Assembly: GCA_018668595.1 (NCBI GenBank)
Contig: JABJCP010000001.1
Span: forward strand, 62,001 to 126,000
Direction of reading: 5' to 3'
Origin: Candidatus Woesearchaeota archaeon
Lineage (GTDB): Archaea > Nanobdellota > Nanobdellia > Woesearchaeales > UBA11576
Length of the DNA: 64,000 nucleotides
In this document: one piece after another, positions 45,378 through 54,778 of the stretch
Position numbering within the stretch: the first letter of the stretch is position 1
How the letters are laid out: every line of letters starts with the position of its first letter
Program-made: the position numbers and the translations under genes
The notes under the pieces: generated by a model
Database searches by the model: none
The model's input: only the letters and a program-made list of their open reading frames with translations
Told to the model about the DNA's origin: nothing

Positions 45378-45455
45378 GAAAAATAATGAAGTAAATATTA
45401 AAAACAAATCTAATTCTATTGAAAATAGTTCAACTTATTCAAAAATTATTCAACA

Positions 45456-45521
45456 TTCTCGAAAATCCCTCCAAAAAATATAAAAAAATTTCAACTTTTC
45501 TGAAAGATTTTCCGTCGAGAA
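45456..45521. repeat. Imperfect stem-loop, 12 pairs with a 4-nt bulge
   Basis: TTCTCG-AAAATC (45456-45467) pairs with GATTTT-CCGT-CGAGAA (45506-45521), leaving CCGT bulged, around a 38-nt A-rich loop. It lies between the desulfurase stop and the KilA-N gene and may be a terminator or control element of the latter. Confidence 0.45.
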
Positions 45522-45614
45522 CCATTGGACACTGGACATGCTCGTGTGAAGCTTATAAATGAATCAATATATAATTTAATCATATCGACATGTCAAAAAA
45601 TTAGAGGTGAAATA

Positions 45615-46436
45615 ATGGCAAAAATAGAGGTTTTAGGAACAAATATTAAGATAATAACTAAACAGAATAAAAATTACATTTCTATAACCAGCATAGCCAA
45701 GTATAAAGATTCGAAAAGAACTGATTATATTATTCAAAACTGGTTAAGAAATCGTAGCACTATTGAATTCATAGGATTATGGGAAACAATCAACAATCCT
45801 AAGTTTAAACACATCGAATTCGATGGGATTAAAAAACAAGCTGGATTAAATTCATTTATTCTTACGCCCAAACAATGGATTGAAAAAACAAGAGCTATCG
45901 GACTAATTTCCACGCCTGGAAGATATGGAGGAACATATGCACATAAAGACATAGCATTTGAATTTGCATCATGGATATCTCCTCAATTCAAACTTTATCT
46001 AATAAAAGAATTTCAGAGATTAAAAGAAGAAGAATCTCAACGAAAATCTCTTGATTGGAATGTGAAAAGAACTTTAACTAAAATTAATTATAGAATTCAC
46101 ACAAATGCCATAAAACAAAATCTAATTCCTAAAAAAATAACAAAAAAGCAAGAAAAACAAATTTATGCATCTGAAGCAGATGTATTGAATGTCGCATTAT
46201 TTGGAACTACTGCAAAAGAATGGAGAAAGAAAAATGTAAGTAAAACTGGAAATATTAGAGATTATGCAAATGTTTCACAATTAGTTTGTTTATCAAATTT
46301 AGAAAATCTAAATTCATTATTTATTAAAGAAAAAATATCTCAAAAAGAAAGATTGATTAAACTCAACAAAACAGCAATAGAACAAATGAACATTTTAATA
46401 AATAATAAAACAATTAAAAAACTAGAACAGGTTTAA
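45615..46436 (+). CDS. KilA-N domain protein
   Basis: 273 residues from the ATG at 45615, with 'AGAGGTGAAAT' upstream; a TTG at 45525 is unsupported. Residues 15-125 form the KilA-N DNA-binding domain: 'YISITSIAKYKDSKRTDYII', 'WLRNRSTIEFIGLWE', 'GRYGGTYAHKDIAFEFASWI' and 'FKLYLIKEFQRLK'. These are found in phages, large DNA viruses and mobile regions. The C-terminal half is helical and basic. The stop overlaps that of the SLC13 gene on the other strand by 4 nt. It is a likely trace of a virus or mobile element. Confidence 0.9.
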   Translation: MAKIEVLGTNIKIITKQNKNYISITSIAKYKDSKRTDYIIQNWLRNRSTIEFIGLWETINNPKFKHIEFDGIKKQAGLNSFILTPKQWIEKTRAIGLISTPGRYGGTYAHKDIAFEFASWISPQFKLYLIKEFQRLKEEESQRKSLDWNVKRTLTKINYRIHTNAIKQNLIPKKITKKQEKQIYASEADVLNVALFGTTAKEWRKKNVSKTGNIRDYANVSQLVCLSNLENLNSLFIKEKISQKERLIKLNKTAIEQMNILINNKTIKKLEQV

Positions 46437-47860
46437 CCGCCAATTATCAAACAAAAAAACAACACAACTACAATTCCAAGAATAGTAGGTAATAATCCTG
46501 CTTTGAAAAATTCTTTTGTGCTTATTCCTGTTTCTGTATAAACTAATAAATTAGGTGCAGTTCCTGGCGGCATCATAAATGTCATTGATACTGCCATTGT
46601 TAATGGCAACACTAACTTCTCAGCACTTACGCCTAATGTTGCAGATATTCCCACGAGAACGGGTATCATGATTCCTGCTGTTGCAGTGTTTTGTATAAAT
46701 TGAGTTATTACTAAACCAAGTATTGCAAAACTAAATGCAATTAACCAAATACTTTCAAATCCTGTCATCTCAAGAAATCTTTCTGCCATCCATTGTGCAG
46801 CTCCTGTAACTTCTAGTGCTTTTCCAATAGATATTGCTCCTGCAAGAATTATAAGCACTCCCCAATCTGCTTTTTTAGTAAAGAATTTCCAATCATAAAT
46901 AAAAAGTGCCATCAATAGGCCACCAATTAAACCAACAGTTAGCGTCGATAAACCATGCCATGAACTTGTTAACCAAAGTAAAACTGTCAATCCAACTACA
47001 ACTGCTGCAAATTTCTCTTTTGAAGACCAAAAACCAAGATGATCGAGCGTCACTTTTTCAATTTTATGTTTTGGTTTAAAATATATTAAAAATGAAATAT
47101 ACAACAAGAGCAACATTATTAACATAAATGGAAATCCAAAAACTAACCAATCTGTAAATCCAAGTCCTAGTGCATTTGCTGCAAGTAAATTTGGTGGCGT
47201 TCCAATTAAAAATCCTACACCCCCAACATTTGCACTAAATGCTATTGATAAAAAAATTGCAATTTTGTTCATATCTGTTTTTGCAATCATATGTCGAATA
47301 ATTGGAATCATCATAATTACTGTTGTTGTATTTGACATTATCATTGATAACATCGCAGTTATTATCATAATTCCAAGAATTACAGATCTTTCTGTATGAC
47401 AATATTTTAAAATCTCATTTGCTATTCTCTCGTCGAGTCCTGCAGCTTCCATCCCAATTGCCACCATAAATCCTATAAATATTAAGAAAAATGATGTTGA
47501 TCCAAATCCATATAATGCTGTGAGCGGAGTTACTGCTCCTGTAAGAAGTAATAAAAATATAGTTATTAATGCAGCAACACTTAAGTGAACTAATTCTGTT
47601 GCCCACACATATATTGTAATTAAAAATATTGCAATTGCAGTCCATCCTGCTTGTTCTAGACCTACAGGTTTAGGATAAAAAAAGTAGAATATAAGTACTA
47701 ATATTATTGGAATGAGTTTAAGAAAGAAATTTAAATTTTTATCTGTTGTAAATTTATTAATTGAATTGATAAAAAGATTACTCGCCAGTCCTCTTTGTAC
47801 CTCGTTTTTTCCCCTAGTTTTTTTCTTGTTCACCTTACCTCTTTTTCCCCAATCAATCAA
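46433..47860 (-). CDS. SLC13/DASS-family sodium-dicarboxylate transporter
   Basis: 475 residues, about 11-12 membrane helices. The two repeats carry the family Ser-Asn-Thr-type motif ('MIMSNTTTVIMM') and 'IGTPPNLLAANALG'; in the second half 'QFIQNTATAGIMIP' and 'MMPPGTAPNLLVY'. It probably imports dicarboxylates or related anions with Na+. The N-terminal 40 residues are basic and cytoplasmic. No ribosome binding site is clear. No metabolic partner lies nearby. Confidence 0.9.
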   Translation of the reverse strand: MIDWGKRGKVNKKKTRGKNEVQRGLASNLFINSINKFTTDKNLNFFLKLIPIILVLIFYFFYPKPVGLEQAGWTAIAIFLITIYVWATELVHLSVAALITIFLLLLTGAVTPLTALYGFGSTSFFLIFIGFMVAIGMEAAGLDERIANEILKYCHTERSVILGIMIITAMLSMIMSNTTTVIMMIPIIRHMIAKTDMNKIAIFLSIAFSANVGGVGFLIGTPPNLLAANALGLGFTDWLVFGFPFMLIMLLLLYISFLIYFKPKHKIEKVTLDHLGFWSSKEKFAAVVVGLTVLLWLTSSWHGLSTLTVGLIGGLLMALFIYDWKFFTKKADWGVLIILAGAISIGKALEVTGAAQWMAERFLEMTGFESIWLIAFSFAILGLVITQFIQNTATAGIMIPVLVGISATLGVSAEKLVLPLTMAVSMTFMMPPGTAPNLLVYTETGISTKEFFKAGLLPTILGIVVVLFFCLIIGG

Positions 47861-47949
47861 TTAATTGGCTGATTTAAAGATAGAATATAAATTCATATTA
47901 TAAAACTTTCGACAAAACATTTAAAACAAACAACATTCTTTGAGTTACA

Positions 47950-48957
47950 ATGCATCAAAAAACCAAGACTCTAATATTTAGGATAATTATTGCGAAGATA
48001 ATATTAGTTATACTTGCATTATTAATTAGTGCTTGCACTCAAGAAAATAATCAAACAAATAACCCAAGCGCAAGATCTAATATTATCACAATCAACAACA
48101 TCGAATACAAACTCGAAAACAACACATTAACACAGCTGACATTAGATCAAGACAACATTGCAAAGTTTGGAGTGCTTGCAGATTCCCATGGTCATTGTAC
48201 TCACGTCGAAAAATTTGCAGAATCATTCCTAGATGAAAACGTCGACGGAATTATATTCTTAGGAGATATTGCTAATCGTTACCGTCCAAGATATAATCCA
48301 AAGATAAGCTACCGAGACGAAATTAAAAACTGCGTTGAAGCAGCTGCTCAAACAAACCTGCCTGTTTATGTTATTCCAGGAAATCACGAAACAAAAAAAG
48401 ATTATTATGAAATTATAGAAGAATTAATAGAACAATATAATTATACAAATATTATTGATATGTCAACAACTAGAATTGTTCAAGGAGATGATTTTGATTT
48501 AATCAGTAATCCTTATGGAAACGATTACACATTCCAAGATGAAGGTTTCAAAGAAACAGAAAATGATAAAAACAATATTGAAGAACTGATAAAATTAATA
48601 AACCAAGATTCTGAACTTGACATTCTTATTTCACATCAACCTCCCCAAGGAAATTCGAATTTAGGAATTGATTTTGCAAGTAAAAAAAATGTAGGTAGTG
48701 AAAACCTAAATAACATTATGATAAATAATAATATATCCATTAGCCTTTCAGGTCACATCCATGAAGCAGGAGGTAAAGCAGTTACATCAGAGGGAATCAT
48801 CGTTCCAGAAAATACATTCTCCTCAGATCTCAGATTAAATCCTGGTTCTGTTGAACCTTGGACTTATCAGTTTGGAAATTTTGAACAAGGTCTTGCAAGC
48901 ATTATAACAATAGAAGGTCAACAATTGAAATATGAAATTCTAATTATCACAGATTAA
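47950..48957 (+). CDS. Metallophosphoesterase lipoprotein
   Basis: 335 residues. The signal peptide ends in the lipobox 'LISAC' (Cys about 29). The calcineurin-like fold has 'VLADSHGHC', 'IIFLGDIANR', 'YVIPGNHETKK', 'LISHQPPQGN' and 'SLSGHIHEAGG', all metal ligands present. It would act outside the membrane on phosphomonoesters or diesters. The start lacks a ribosome binding site. Divergent from SLC13, with TATA-like 'TATTATAAAAC' between them. Confidence 0.88.
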   Translation: MHQKTKTLIFRIIIAKIILVILALLISACTQENNQTNNPSARSNIITINNIEYKLENNTLTQLTLDQDNIAKFGVLADSHGHCTHVEKFAESFLDENVDGIIFLGDIANRYRPRYNPKISYRDEIKNCVEAAAQTNLPVYVIPGNHETKKDYYEIIEELIEQYNYTNIIDMSTTRIVQGDDFDLISNPYGNDYTFQDEGFKETENDKNNIEELIKLINQDSELDILISHQPPQGNSNLGIDFASKKNVGSENLNNIMINNNISISLSGHIHEAGGKAVTSEGIIVPENTFSSDLRLNPGSVEPWTYQFGNFEQGLASIITIEGQQLKYEILIITD

Positions 48958-49065
48958 ATAGCCTAAAATTGTTTCTATAAAATTTCAAGACATGCATACT
49001 AATATTAATTCTCTTGAAAAATAATTATGAAAAAAAATTAAAACATAACAAAAAATTTAATAAAC

Positions 49066-49551
49066 TCACTCTTCGGATTTTTCTTTTTTATCCTTTTTAT
49101 CTTCACCAGATTCTTTCTTCTCTTCTACTTCTTTTTTCTCTTCGTCTTTATTCTCTTGAACTTCTTCTTCAATTGTTTCCATAAATTCTTTCGCTTCTTC
49201 TTTTAGATCGTCGAGTTCAGATAATTTAGATTTTAAGTGACTTTTTATTTCATCTTTTGAAACAGCTTGCTCTACTTTTTGTGTAAATGCTTCATCTCCA
49301 TGAACTTCATTTAACCAATTTGTCATTGTTCTTTTTTTGTTTTTTACAAAATCAGTAAATTCTTCTGCAGGTAATGATTCTATATACCCTATTAAATCAA
49401 GAAGATTGTCAACTTCAGTACCTTCATTCACAGTAAATGAATGTACATTTGACTCCCCTAACATTTCTTTTTGAGGATCTTCTACTTTTTCTAAATCTTC
49501 TTGTCCTAAATTTATTTGTTGCATTTGCTCTTGCGTTTTTTCTTCACTCAT
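49066..49551 (-). CDS. DUF5752-like protein with acidic-basic tail
   Basis: 161 residues. Residues about 35-92, 'VHSFTVNEGTEVDNLLDLIG' to 'NWLNEVHGDEAFTQKVEQ', follow the DUF5752 pattern found in archaea. The last 50 residues are Glu/Lys-rich low complexity. 'GAGGAGG' lies upstream of the ATG. No catalytic residues are evident. It lies 82 nt downstream of the double-HTH gene on the same strand and may be in one unit with it. Confidence 0.6.
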   Translation of the reverse strand: MSEEKTQEQMQQINLGQEDLEKVEDPQKEMLGESNVHSFTVNEGTEVDNLLDLIGYIESLPAEEFTDFVKNKKRTMTNWLNEVHGDEAFTQKVEQAVSKDEIKSHLKSKLSELDDLKEEAKEFMETIEEEVQENKDEEKKEVEEKKESGEDKKDKKEKSEE

Positions 49552-49633
49552 TTTTATGCCTCCTCGTCTTAAATTCTGATTTTAAACATCATCATTTTAA
49601 TTCTAACAAGTTTTATTTCAATCATAAAAAATT

Positions 49634-50359
49634 TTATTTCAACCCTAATGATTTTAATTTTCTAAGTAAGGTTTCATATCTTAATTCTATTTTTTTAGCC
49701 ATATGGGATAGGTTACCATCATGTTCTGATAATAATTTTTTAAAATATGCTAATTCAAATTCGTATTCTGCTTTTTTGAGCGACATTTCTTGAATAGGTA
49801 TTTCATCCATTATATCTTTTGAAACTTCATCGACATTTCTATAAACATTTTCTAATTTTATTGGGTGGATTATTGTTTTATAATTATCAAGCACATCTTC
49901 AATTAAATTACTTACTGCTTTTTGTTTTATGTCATATGGTCTGATCATTTCTTCACGGATTCTAGATACATCAATTCCTGCATCTTTTACAATTCTATGT
50001 ATTGATCTGCGATCCACACCTATTCTTTTTGCTACTTCTGAAATATTTCCATAACTTACTCGCAACATTTTTCTTAAGAAATTTCGTTTAAATATTTTTT
50101 TTGCTTCTTTGAAAGGAATCGATGTATCAATATCAAAATCGAGCAGAGGACTTTTTAGTAGTTTTTCACTTATGTCTTGATTTAGTTCATCAATACTTAC
50201 TCCTAAAAATTTATGTATTGCTTCTTCCACTACAGGACTGATCTTTTTTGTTATTACTTTTTCTAAACTTCCATCAGAGCTCTTACTAGAGTTTTTGTCT
50301 GACTTCTTCTTAGATTCTTTATAGTCTTCTGTATCCTCAAACTGCTTATTTTCACTCAT
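49634..50359 (-). CDS. Double Fis-type HTH protein A
   Basis: 241 residues with two Fis/NtrC-C-terminal-type helix-turn-helix domains: residues 82-129 ('FLRKMLRVSYGNISEVAKRI', then 'VDRRSIHRIVKDAGI') and 192-241 ('YFKKLLSEHDGNLSHMAKKI', then 'LRYETLLRKLKSLGL'). The linker between them ('VSNLIEDVLDNYKTIIHP') matches protein B at 56021. The N-terminal 35 residues are Ser/Lys-rich. There is no AAA+ or receiver domain, unlike bacterial NtrC. One chain could read both halves of a palindrome. TATA-like TATATAAAATT precedes the ATG. Confidence 0.85.
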   Translation of the reverse strand: MSENKQFEDTEDYKESKKKSDKNSSKSSDGSLEKVITKKISPVVEEAIHKFLGVSIDELNQDISEKLLKSPLLDFDIDTSIPFKEAKKIFKRNFLRKMLRVSYGNISEVAKRIGVDRRSIHRIVKDAGIDVSRIREEMIRPYDIKQKAVSNLIEDVLDNYKTIIHPIKLENVYRNVDEVSKDIMDEIPIQEMSLKKAEYEFELAYFKKLLSEHDGNLSHMAKKIELRYETLLRKLKSLGLK

Positions 50360-50443
50360 TTTGTTAGAAATTAATTTGAAATTTTATATATATTACTAAA
50401 AAAAAGCCAAAACAGGTGCAAAAATACCCAATAAAGACTATGG

Positions 50444-50459
50444 ACTATTTAGAAATAGT
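50444..50459. promoter_or_regulatory. 16-bp palindrome next to TATA of 50503
   Basis: ACTATTT-AG-AAATAGT, ending 9 nt before TTATAA (50469). It occupies the BRE-proximal position and is a candidate operator for the nucleotidyltransferase gene or the divergent Fis-type gene. Confidence 0.45.
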
Positions 50460-50502
50460 TACAAACATTTATAAGCTGTTTTAGTCTTGTTTCTTCTTAA
50501 AG

Positions 50503-51324
50503 ATGGAATTTAAATGGAACCCAGTGGTTAATCCTAATTTGAAAAAGTATTCTAAAGAAGATTATGATATTGCACACAAGTTTGCTGCTGAAATGTATAA
50601 AGAATTTGGCAAGTTTATTTCGTGTATTGCAATTTTTGGTTCTACTGCAAGAGGTAAAACAACTAAAGAATTAGCTTCGACAAATAGAAAAGGAGATATT
50701 GATGTTTTAGTTATTGTTGATGATTTAAAAATTCAAATGAGTGGTGATGTTGTTGAAGCTTACAGAATTATCATCGACAAAATGGTTGCAAAAGTTAGTA
50801 CACGACTTCATGTTATTTCATTAAAGCTTACTGCATTTTGGGAATATTCACGGTCAGGCGATCCTGTTGCAGTTAATATTCTTAGAGATGGAGTTGCATT
50901 AATCGATACTAGTTTTTTTGAGCCACTTCAAGTTCTTCTAAAACAAGGGCGGATTCGTCCAAGTCCCGAGGCTGTTTGGACTTATTTTAATCGTGCTCCA
51001 GCAACTCTTCAAAATGCTAAGTGGCATGTCCTTCAAGGAGTTATTGATCTTTATTGGGCAGTTATTGATTCTGCTCACGCTGCAATCATGCGTCTTGGAG
51101 AAGTTCCACCTAGTCCTGAACACGTCGCAGATATAATTGAAAAAAAACTTGTGACAAAAAAGCTTGCAACAAAAGAGCACGTAAATATAATGAGAGAATT
51201 CTACACTTTGCAAAAAGATATTACTTACAGAAAAATTCAGTTCATTACAGGAAAAGAATTTGATGAATATCTTATAAAAGCAAAAAAGTTTGTCGACGAA
51301 ATGAGCAAGATTGTTGAAATGTGA
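50503..51324 (+). CDS. Nucleotidyltransferase (MNT fold) with helical C-domain
   Basis: 273 residues. Polymerase-beta-type motif 'IAIFGSTARGK' (about 44-54) is followed by 'GDIDVLVIVDD' (two catalytic Asp), with a third acidic position later. The C-terminal half is helical, with 'AKWHVLQGVIDLYWAVIDSA' resembling HEPN or a substrate-binding domain. Such proteins add nucleotides to small molecules, proteins or RNA, or act as antitoxins; no toxin gene is adjacent. TTTATAAG about 30 nt before the ATG gives a leaderless message. Confidence 0.82.
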   Translation: MEFKWNPVVNPNLKKYSKEDYDIAHKFAAEMYKEFGKFISCIAIFGSTARGKTTKELASTNRKGDIDVLVIVDDLKIQMSGDVVEAYRIIIDKMVAKVSTRLHVISLKLTAFWEYSRSGDPVAVNILRDGVALIDTSFFEPLQVLLKQGRIRPSPEAVWTYFNRAPATLQNAKWHVLQGVIDLYWAVIDSAHAAIMRLGEVPPSPEHVADIIEKKLVTKKLATKEHVNIMREFYTLQKDITYRKIQFITGKEFDEYLIKAKKFVDEMSKIVEM

Positions 51325-51346
51325 ATATAATAAAAAACAATTAATT

Positions 51347-51655
51347 CTAAAAATCATAACCTTGTGCAACAACATCGTCCAGTTCGCGAACAACAGGTTC
51401 TTGATCATAAATAATCATATCAGCAGATTCAAAATCTGAATCTTTTACATCTAATAAAGTTCTTTCAACAGAGTCTTCTAAACCAAATGTGGAATCATGT
51501 TTAAGTTTTTGAACAGAATAATTATTCTTTTGTTTCTCATCTATTTTAGAATAATCTTGCTGTGCTGGCGTCGGCGATGACATAAAAGGAGACATTACTA
51601 AAATTAATCCAAAATAACCCCAACTTTTCAATTTTAATTTTTTTTGATCATTCAT
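51347..51655 (-). CDS. Small exported protein
   Basis: 102 residues. N-terminal signal-like segment 'KSWGYFGLILVMSPFMSSPT' (about 10-29), with possible cleavage after 'TPAQQ', then a polar acidic body. It ends '..VVAQGYDF', recalling the '-Y-[DE]-L' ends of the lipoprotein next to it. Ribosome binding site 'TAGGGGGT'. It is the last gene of the exported-protein cluster 51347-53415. Confidence 0.6.
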   Translation of the reverse strand: MNDQKKLKLKSWGYFGLILVMSPFMSSPTPAQQDYSKIDEKQKNNYSVQKLKHDSTFGLEDSVERTLLDVKDSDFESADMIIYDQEPVVRELDDVVAQGYDF

Positions 51656-51707
51656 AAAGTTTACCCCCTAAAAAATTTCATAAAAAAATAATCAAATTAT
51701 AAAAAAA

Positions 51708-52280
51708 TCATAAATCATAATTTATTCCGCCCTCAACAACAATACCATCAAGTGTGTTTGCTATAATTCTATCAGGATCAATAGCACCAAGTTCTGTTTT
51801 TACTAAATCAGATTTCTGTCCATCCCCCAAATAAAAATTAACTAAATCACCCGCAGTTATATTTTGATTAACAACTAAAATAAAGTTAATTCTCGCAACT
51901 TTTTTATCTAATGGAGCATCTGAATCAGTTCTTACTAATAACTTTTTCTGTTCTCCAAGCTCATTTGTTGTAAAAATTCTATAATGCATAACATCATTAA
52001 CACATTGACCATATTGACTGCATTCTTGATATCCTACACTACCATAAAAGTTTTCACCCATTTGTGTAACGACTGAAACTTGTTTTCTTTCAGAATCATT
52101 TAGTGTTACAGGCACAGAAAGGATAAAATTATCAGGATTTGACTCTTCTTTAATATATTTAACATCCACACTTACAAACACTCCTAACTTCTCTGAACCT
52201 TCAGGTAAATCATATTTGCATCCAACAACACCTAATCCTAAAGCTAAAATTATTGTACCTACCCAATTAATTTTTTTCAT
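51708..52280 (-). CDS. Lipoprotein with the I-x-Y-[DE]-L domain
   Basis: 190 residues from the ATG at 52280 ('AAGGAGTT' upstream; the longer frame to 52352 is not supported). The signal peptide 'MKKINWVGTIILALGLGVVG' ends at Cys21, a lipobox. 'DKKVARINFILVVNQNITAG' and the end 'VVEGGINYDL' match the domain of the membrane-anchored paralogs at 27133-28801. Four Cys and a Gly/Gln-rich loop ('GYQECSQYGQCVND') are present. Probably surface-exposed. Function unknown. Confidence 0.65.
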   Translation of the reverse strand: MKKINWVGTIILALGLGVVGCKYDLPEGSEKLGVFVSVDVKYIKEESNPDNFILSVPVTLNDSERKQVSVVTQMGENFYGSVGYQECSQYGQCVNDVMHYRIFTTNELGEQKKLLVRTDSDAPLDKKVARINFILVVNQNITAGDLVNFYLGDGQKSDLVKTELGAIDPDRIIANTLDGIVVEGGINYDL

Positions 52281-52299
52281 TATTAATAACTCCTTAAAA

Positions 52300-52923
52300 T
52301 TAAAAATTATATTCTGTAGCAGACAAAGAAGTATTTGGTTGATATGATTCAATATTAATATTTAGAAATCTAACTATCTCTGCATCTTCTTGAGATTGCC
52401 AAGGCCAAACCACCATAGTGATAGGAAGTTTTCCTAAATCAAGTCTTAAATCTTTTACAGAATCGTTTTGATATGCTAATTTAAATACATATTTTGCTTC
52501 CTCGACACTGATTTCTCCATTTACATCTTTATCTGAAAATGCTCTTGCAGCTTTACTAATGTAATCTTTTTCATTTTCACCCAAATTATTAAAACTGTCT
52601 TCAAGTGCCAAAAACATTGATTCTTTTAATCGAATATCTCCTGCTTTTTGTGCACCTTTGAGTATTGCTATTTGTTTTTTTTCAGATTCGAGTTTTGAAT
52701 AGATTTCTTCACCATCACAACCCAGTATTTGATAAACCTGTAATGCTTCATCTACACTTACAGATCCATTTTCATCACCTAAAGAATCTGCTTTAGACAA
52801 TACTTCTTCTCGCATATTTTGATTTCCACAATCTCGAACTACAATACCTGCAGTTGTATTTAGCATAAGTGCACCTAGTAAATAACACGCTCCTCGAGTC
52901 CAAGTTAGGTTTTTGGAATTCAT
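52300..52923 (-). CDS. Exported protein with two EF-hand-like loops
   Basis: 207 residues. Hydrophobic N-terminus about 9-28 (signal or anchor). Two EF-hand-like Ca2+ loops, 'DSLGDENGSVSVDEALQVY' (about 46-64) and 'DKDVNGEISVEEAKYVFKL' (about 131-149), with Asp/Asn-Gly-hydrophobic-Glu spacing. The C-terminal 'SLSATEYNF' has an aromatic end like its neighbours. No ribosome binding site. It lies between the lipoprotein and the 52957 gene in one minus-strand unit. Confidence 0.65.
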   Translation of the reverse strand: MNSKNLTWTRGACYLLGALMLNTTAGIVVRDCGNQNMREEVLSKADSLGDENGSVSVDEALQVYQILGCDGEEIYSKLESEKKQIAILKGAQKAGDIRLKESMFLALEDSFNNLGENEKDYISKAARAFSDKDVNGEISVEEAKYVFKLAYQNDSVKDLRLDLGKLPITMVVWPWQSQEDAEIVRFLNINIESYQPNTSLSATEYNF

Positions 52924-52956
52924 TTCGATTTATTTTATTATTAAAAATTAAAAAAA

Positions 52957-53415
52957 TTATTGTGCTTCTAATCTACTAAGAGTCTCAAGAGCAGACGCGT
53001 GATCAGTTTCCAAATCTGAATCTAATTGTTTATACAAAAAGGTTACAAGATTTGCATCAACATAATTTAATTTTTCTATTGCTCTAGATTTATAATCTGT
53101 TAAGTTACCGTCTGAATCAACTAAATCCATTCGATCAATCGCAATTTGTTCCATAGATCCAAAAACCTGATCTCCTTTAACATGTTTTTCAAAAAATCCA
53201 TATAAACCTGCATCTGTAGCTATATTCTTAACTCCTTTTAGTTCATGACTAATAGCAAATAATACCATTCCACTAAGTACCATACCTTCATCTGATTGAC
53301 GAGGTTCGCATCCAGCTATACAAGCAGTATATTTAACATCTCCCTCAGGCGTTTCAACCTTAACTGAACTCATTCTCATTCCAAAATTAATTCCCAAATT
53401 AGTTTCATAACTCAT
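52957..53415 (-). CDS. Unknown protein, first gene of exported cluster
   Basis: 152 residues, 'AGAGAGGAAAA' upstream of the ATG. No signal peptide. 'YTACIAGCEPRQSDEGMVL' has two Cys, and 'RMDLVDSDGNLTDYKSRAIE' contains a DxDGNLT stretch like a single EF-hand. The rest is helical. It leads the minus-strand unit 53415-51347. Not recognised. Confidence 0.6.
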   Translation of the reverse strand: MSYETNLGINFGMRMSSVKVETPEGDVKYTACIAGCEPRQSDEGMVLSGMVLFAISHELKGVKNIATDAGLYGFFEKHVKGDQVFGSMEQIAIDRMDLVDSDGNLTDYKSRAIEKLNYVDANLVTFLYKQLDSDLETDHASALETLSRLEAQ

Positions 53416-53626
53416 TTTCTTTTCCTCTCTAAATTTGATTTATTTTATTATTAAAAATCGTCATAAATTATTCTACAAAAATAACTTACAGAACTCACCT
53501 TTTTTTATAATTAAAATATAATTACTTAGTAGTGGTTATAAGTATCCATTATATAAAGCTTTCGATTAACGAAAACCGACCAAAACCCTCAAATTTTACA
53601 GAATTAGACCCTCTAAACCCATTTCA

Positions 53627-53675
53627 TGACATTTTAGTCCCAGAACCTACCAACCAACCCCACTATTCTTTATAA
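53627..53675 (+). promoter_or_regulatory. Promoter P1: palindrome TGAC-N6-GTCC, 29 nt, TTATAA
   Basis: TGACATTTTAGTCC (53627-53640), a 29-nt spacer ending CCCACTATTCT, then TTATAA (53670-53675). The ATG at 53702 lies about 28 nt after the TATA centre, so the message is leaderless and the box is used as an archaeal TATA. This is one of four promoters with the same geometry. Confidence 0.75.
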
Positions 53676-53701
53676 ATTACTATATCCTCATAGTATTTGA
53701 T

Positions 53702-54625
53702 ATGACATATATGTCCATGGGCGGATCTTATTCAGGGAAAATATCTTTAGAAAGCACTATTAGCAGTTCATACTCTCCTTCAAGCCCTAGAGGAAATTAC
53801 TTTAATAAAATCCATTCATCGATTCAAGCAGAACCTGTTTCTGCAAGTTTAAGTTATGATGCGTTAAAATTAGATAGTGAATCTGGCTACTCTGTTAATC
53901 TTGATTCTTTACCCGAAATTATCCCCTCAGATATGCCTGGACAAAATTACGCCCCCCCGAAAGCGAATTCTAAAAATGATGTCCAGGATTATTCTCAAAA
54001 AAAAGATGAAGAAGAAAATCAACCCGCGCAAACTTATCAACCTACAATTACTGTCGGACTTCTAAAATCTAATCGTCCAGTAACTCAATTTATTAATCAA
54101 GCTGCAGAAGTTCAAAGCTTAGTTATTGAAACTTTTGAAACTCTAACAAAAGAGTCATTCCCCTCAGACATTGAAGTAAATGTTTGCTCAGAAGAAGAAA
54201 TGAAAAAAGCTCATGAGTCATTTGGAGGAAAATGGCACAAAGGAATTTTAGGTTTTGCAATCAATCCTCTTAAAGGAATTAAAAAAGTTTTTGTAATAAA
54301 AAACCATCTCGACGCATTAATGCTTACAATAGGTCATGAATTAGGACATGTTCTAACTCCAAGACTAGAAAACGAACTCAATGAAGAAGCAAAAGCATTT
54401 GCTTTTGAACTTGCGTGGATGAAAACAATCATAGAACATAATATTGGTACTTTAGCAGAATGTTTTGATCCAAATTTTAATCCTGCACAAAATGGTCTTC
54501 ACGACGTAGCATTTAATTTTATAGCAAATCTTAAAAAAACTGGAAAAGAAGCAATAGACACATTTAAAGAATTAGCAAAAGGAATATTAACTGTTCCTAA
54601 ACCAACTAGTAAATTAGAATTCTAA
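53702..54625 (+). CDS. HExxH zinc metallopeptidase-like protein
   Basis: 307 residues. A disordered Ser/Pro/Asn-rich N-terminus (1-110) is followed by a compact domain with 'TIGHELGHVLTPRLENELNE' (HExxH at about 214-218, then a downstream Glu as possible third ligand). No signal peptide, so it may act in the cytoplasm. The zincin family is not assignable further. Start 'MTYMSMGGSYSG'; an in-frame ATG at 53711 is an alternative. Controlled by promoter P1. Confidence 0.7.
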   Translation: MTYMSMGGSYSGKISLESTISSSYSPSSPRGNYFNKIHSSIQAEPVSASLSYDALKLDSESGYSVNLDSLPEIIPSDMPGQNYAPPKANSKNDVQDYSQKKDEEENQPAQTYQPTITVGLLKSNRPVTQFINQAAEVQSLVIETFETLTKESFPSDIEVNVCSEEEMKKAHESFGGKWHKGILGFAINPLKGIKKVFVIKNHLDALMLTIGHELGHVLTPRLENELNEEAKAFAFELAWMKTIIEHNIGTLAECFDPNFNPAQNGLHDVAFNFIANLKKTGKEAIDTFKELAKGILTVPKPTSKLEF

Positions 54626-54641
54626 TAAATACTCAAATCCC

Positions 54642-54731
54642 TGACTTTTTTGTCACACAAATCACTACCAAATCCAAGAATTCTTTATATACCCCCATTC
54701 ATTATATACTATTAATATGACATTATAGTCA
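54642..54731 (+). promoter_or_regulatory. Promoter P2 with two GAC-N6-GTC palindromes
   Basis: TGACTTTTTTGTCA (54642-54655), a 29-nt spacer ending AATTCT, then TTATAT (54685-54690). A second palindrome, TGACATTATAGTCA (54718-54731), lies at the predicted transcription start (about 54714). Two sites, one upstream of TATA and one at +5, suggest both activation and repression. Confidence 0.75.
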
Positions 54732-54778
54732 TCATTAAAAAAATATTAAAAAAACAAACCCTAAGGAGGAAAAATAAA

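Noticed and set aside
50503-51324. Toxin-antitoxin pair (MNT-HEPN) around the nucleotidyltransferase
   Set aside because: No separate HEPN gene is adjacent; the protein is a single long chain with its own promoter.
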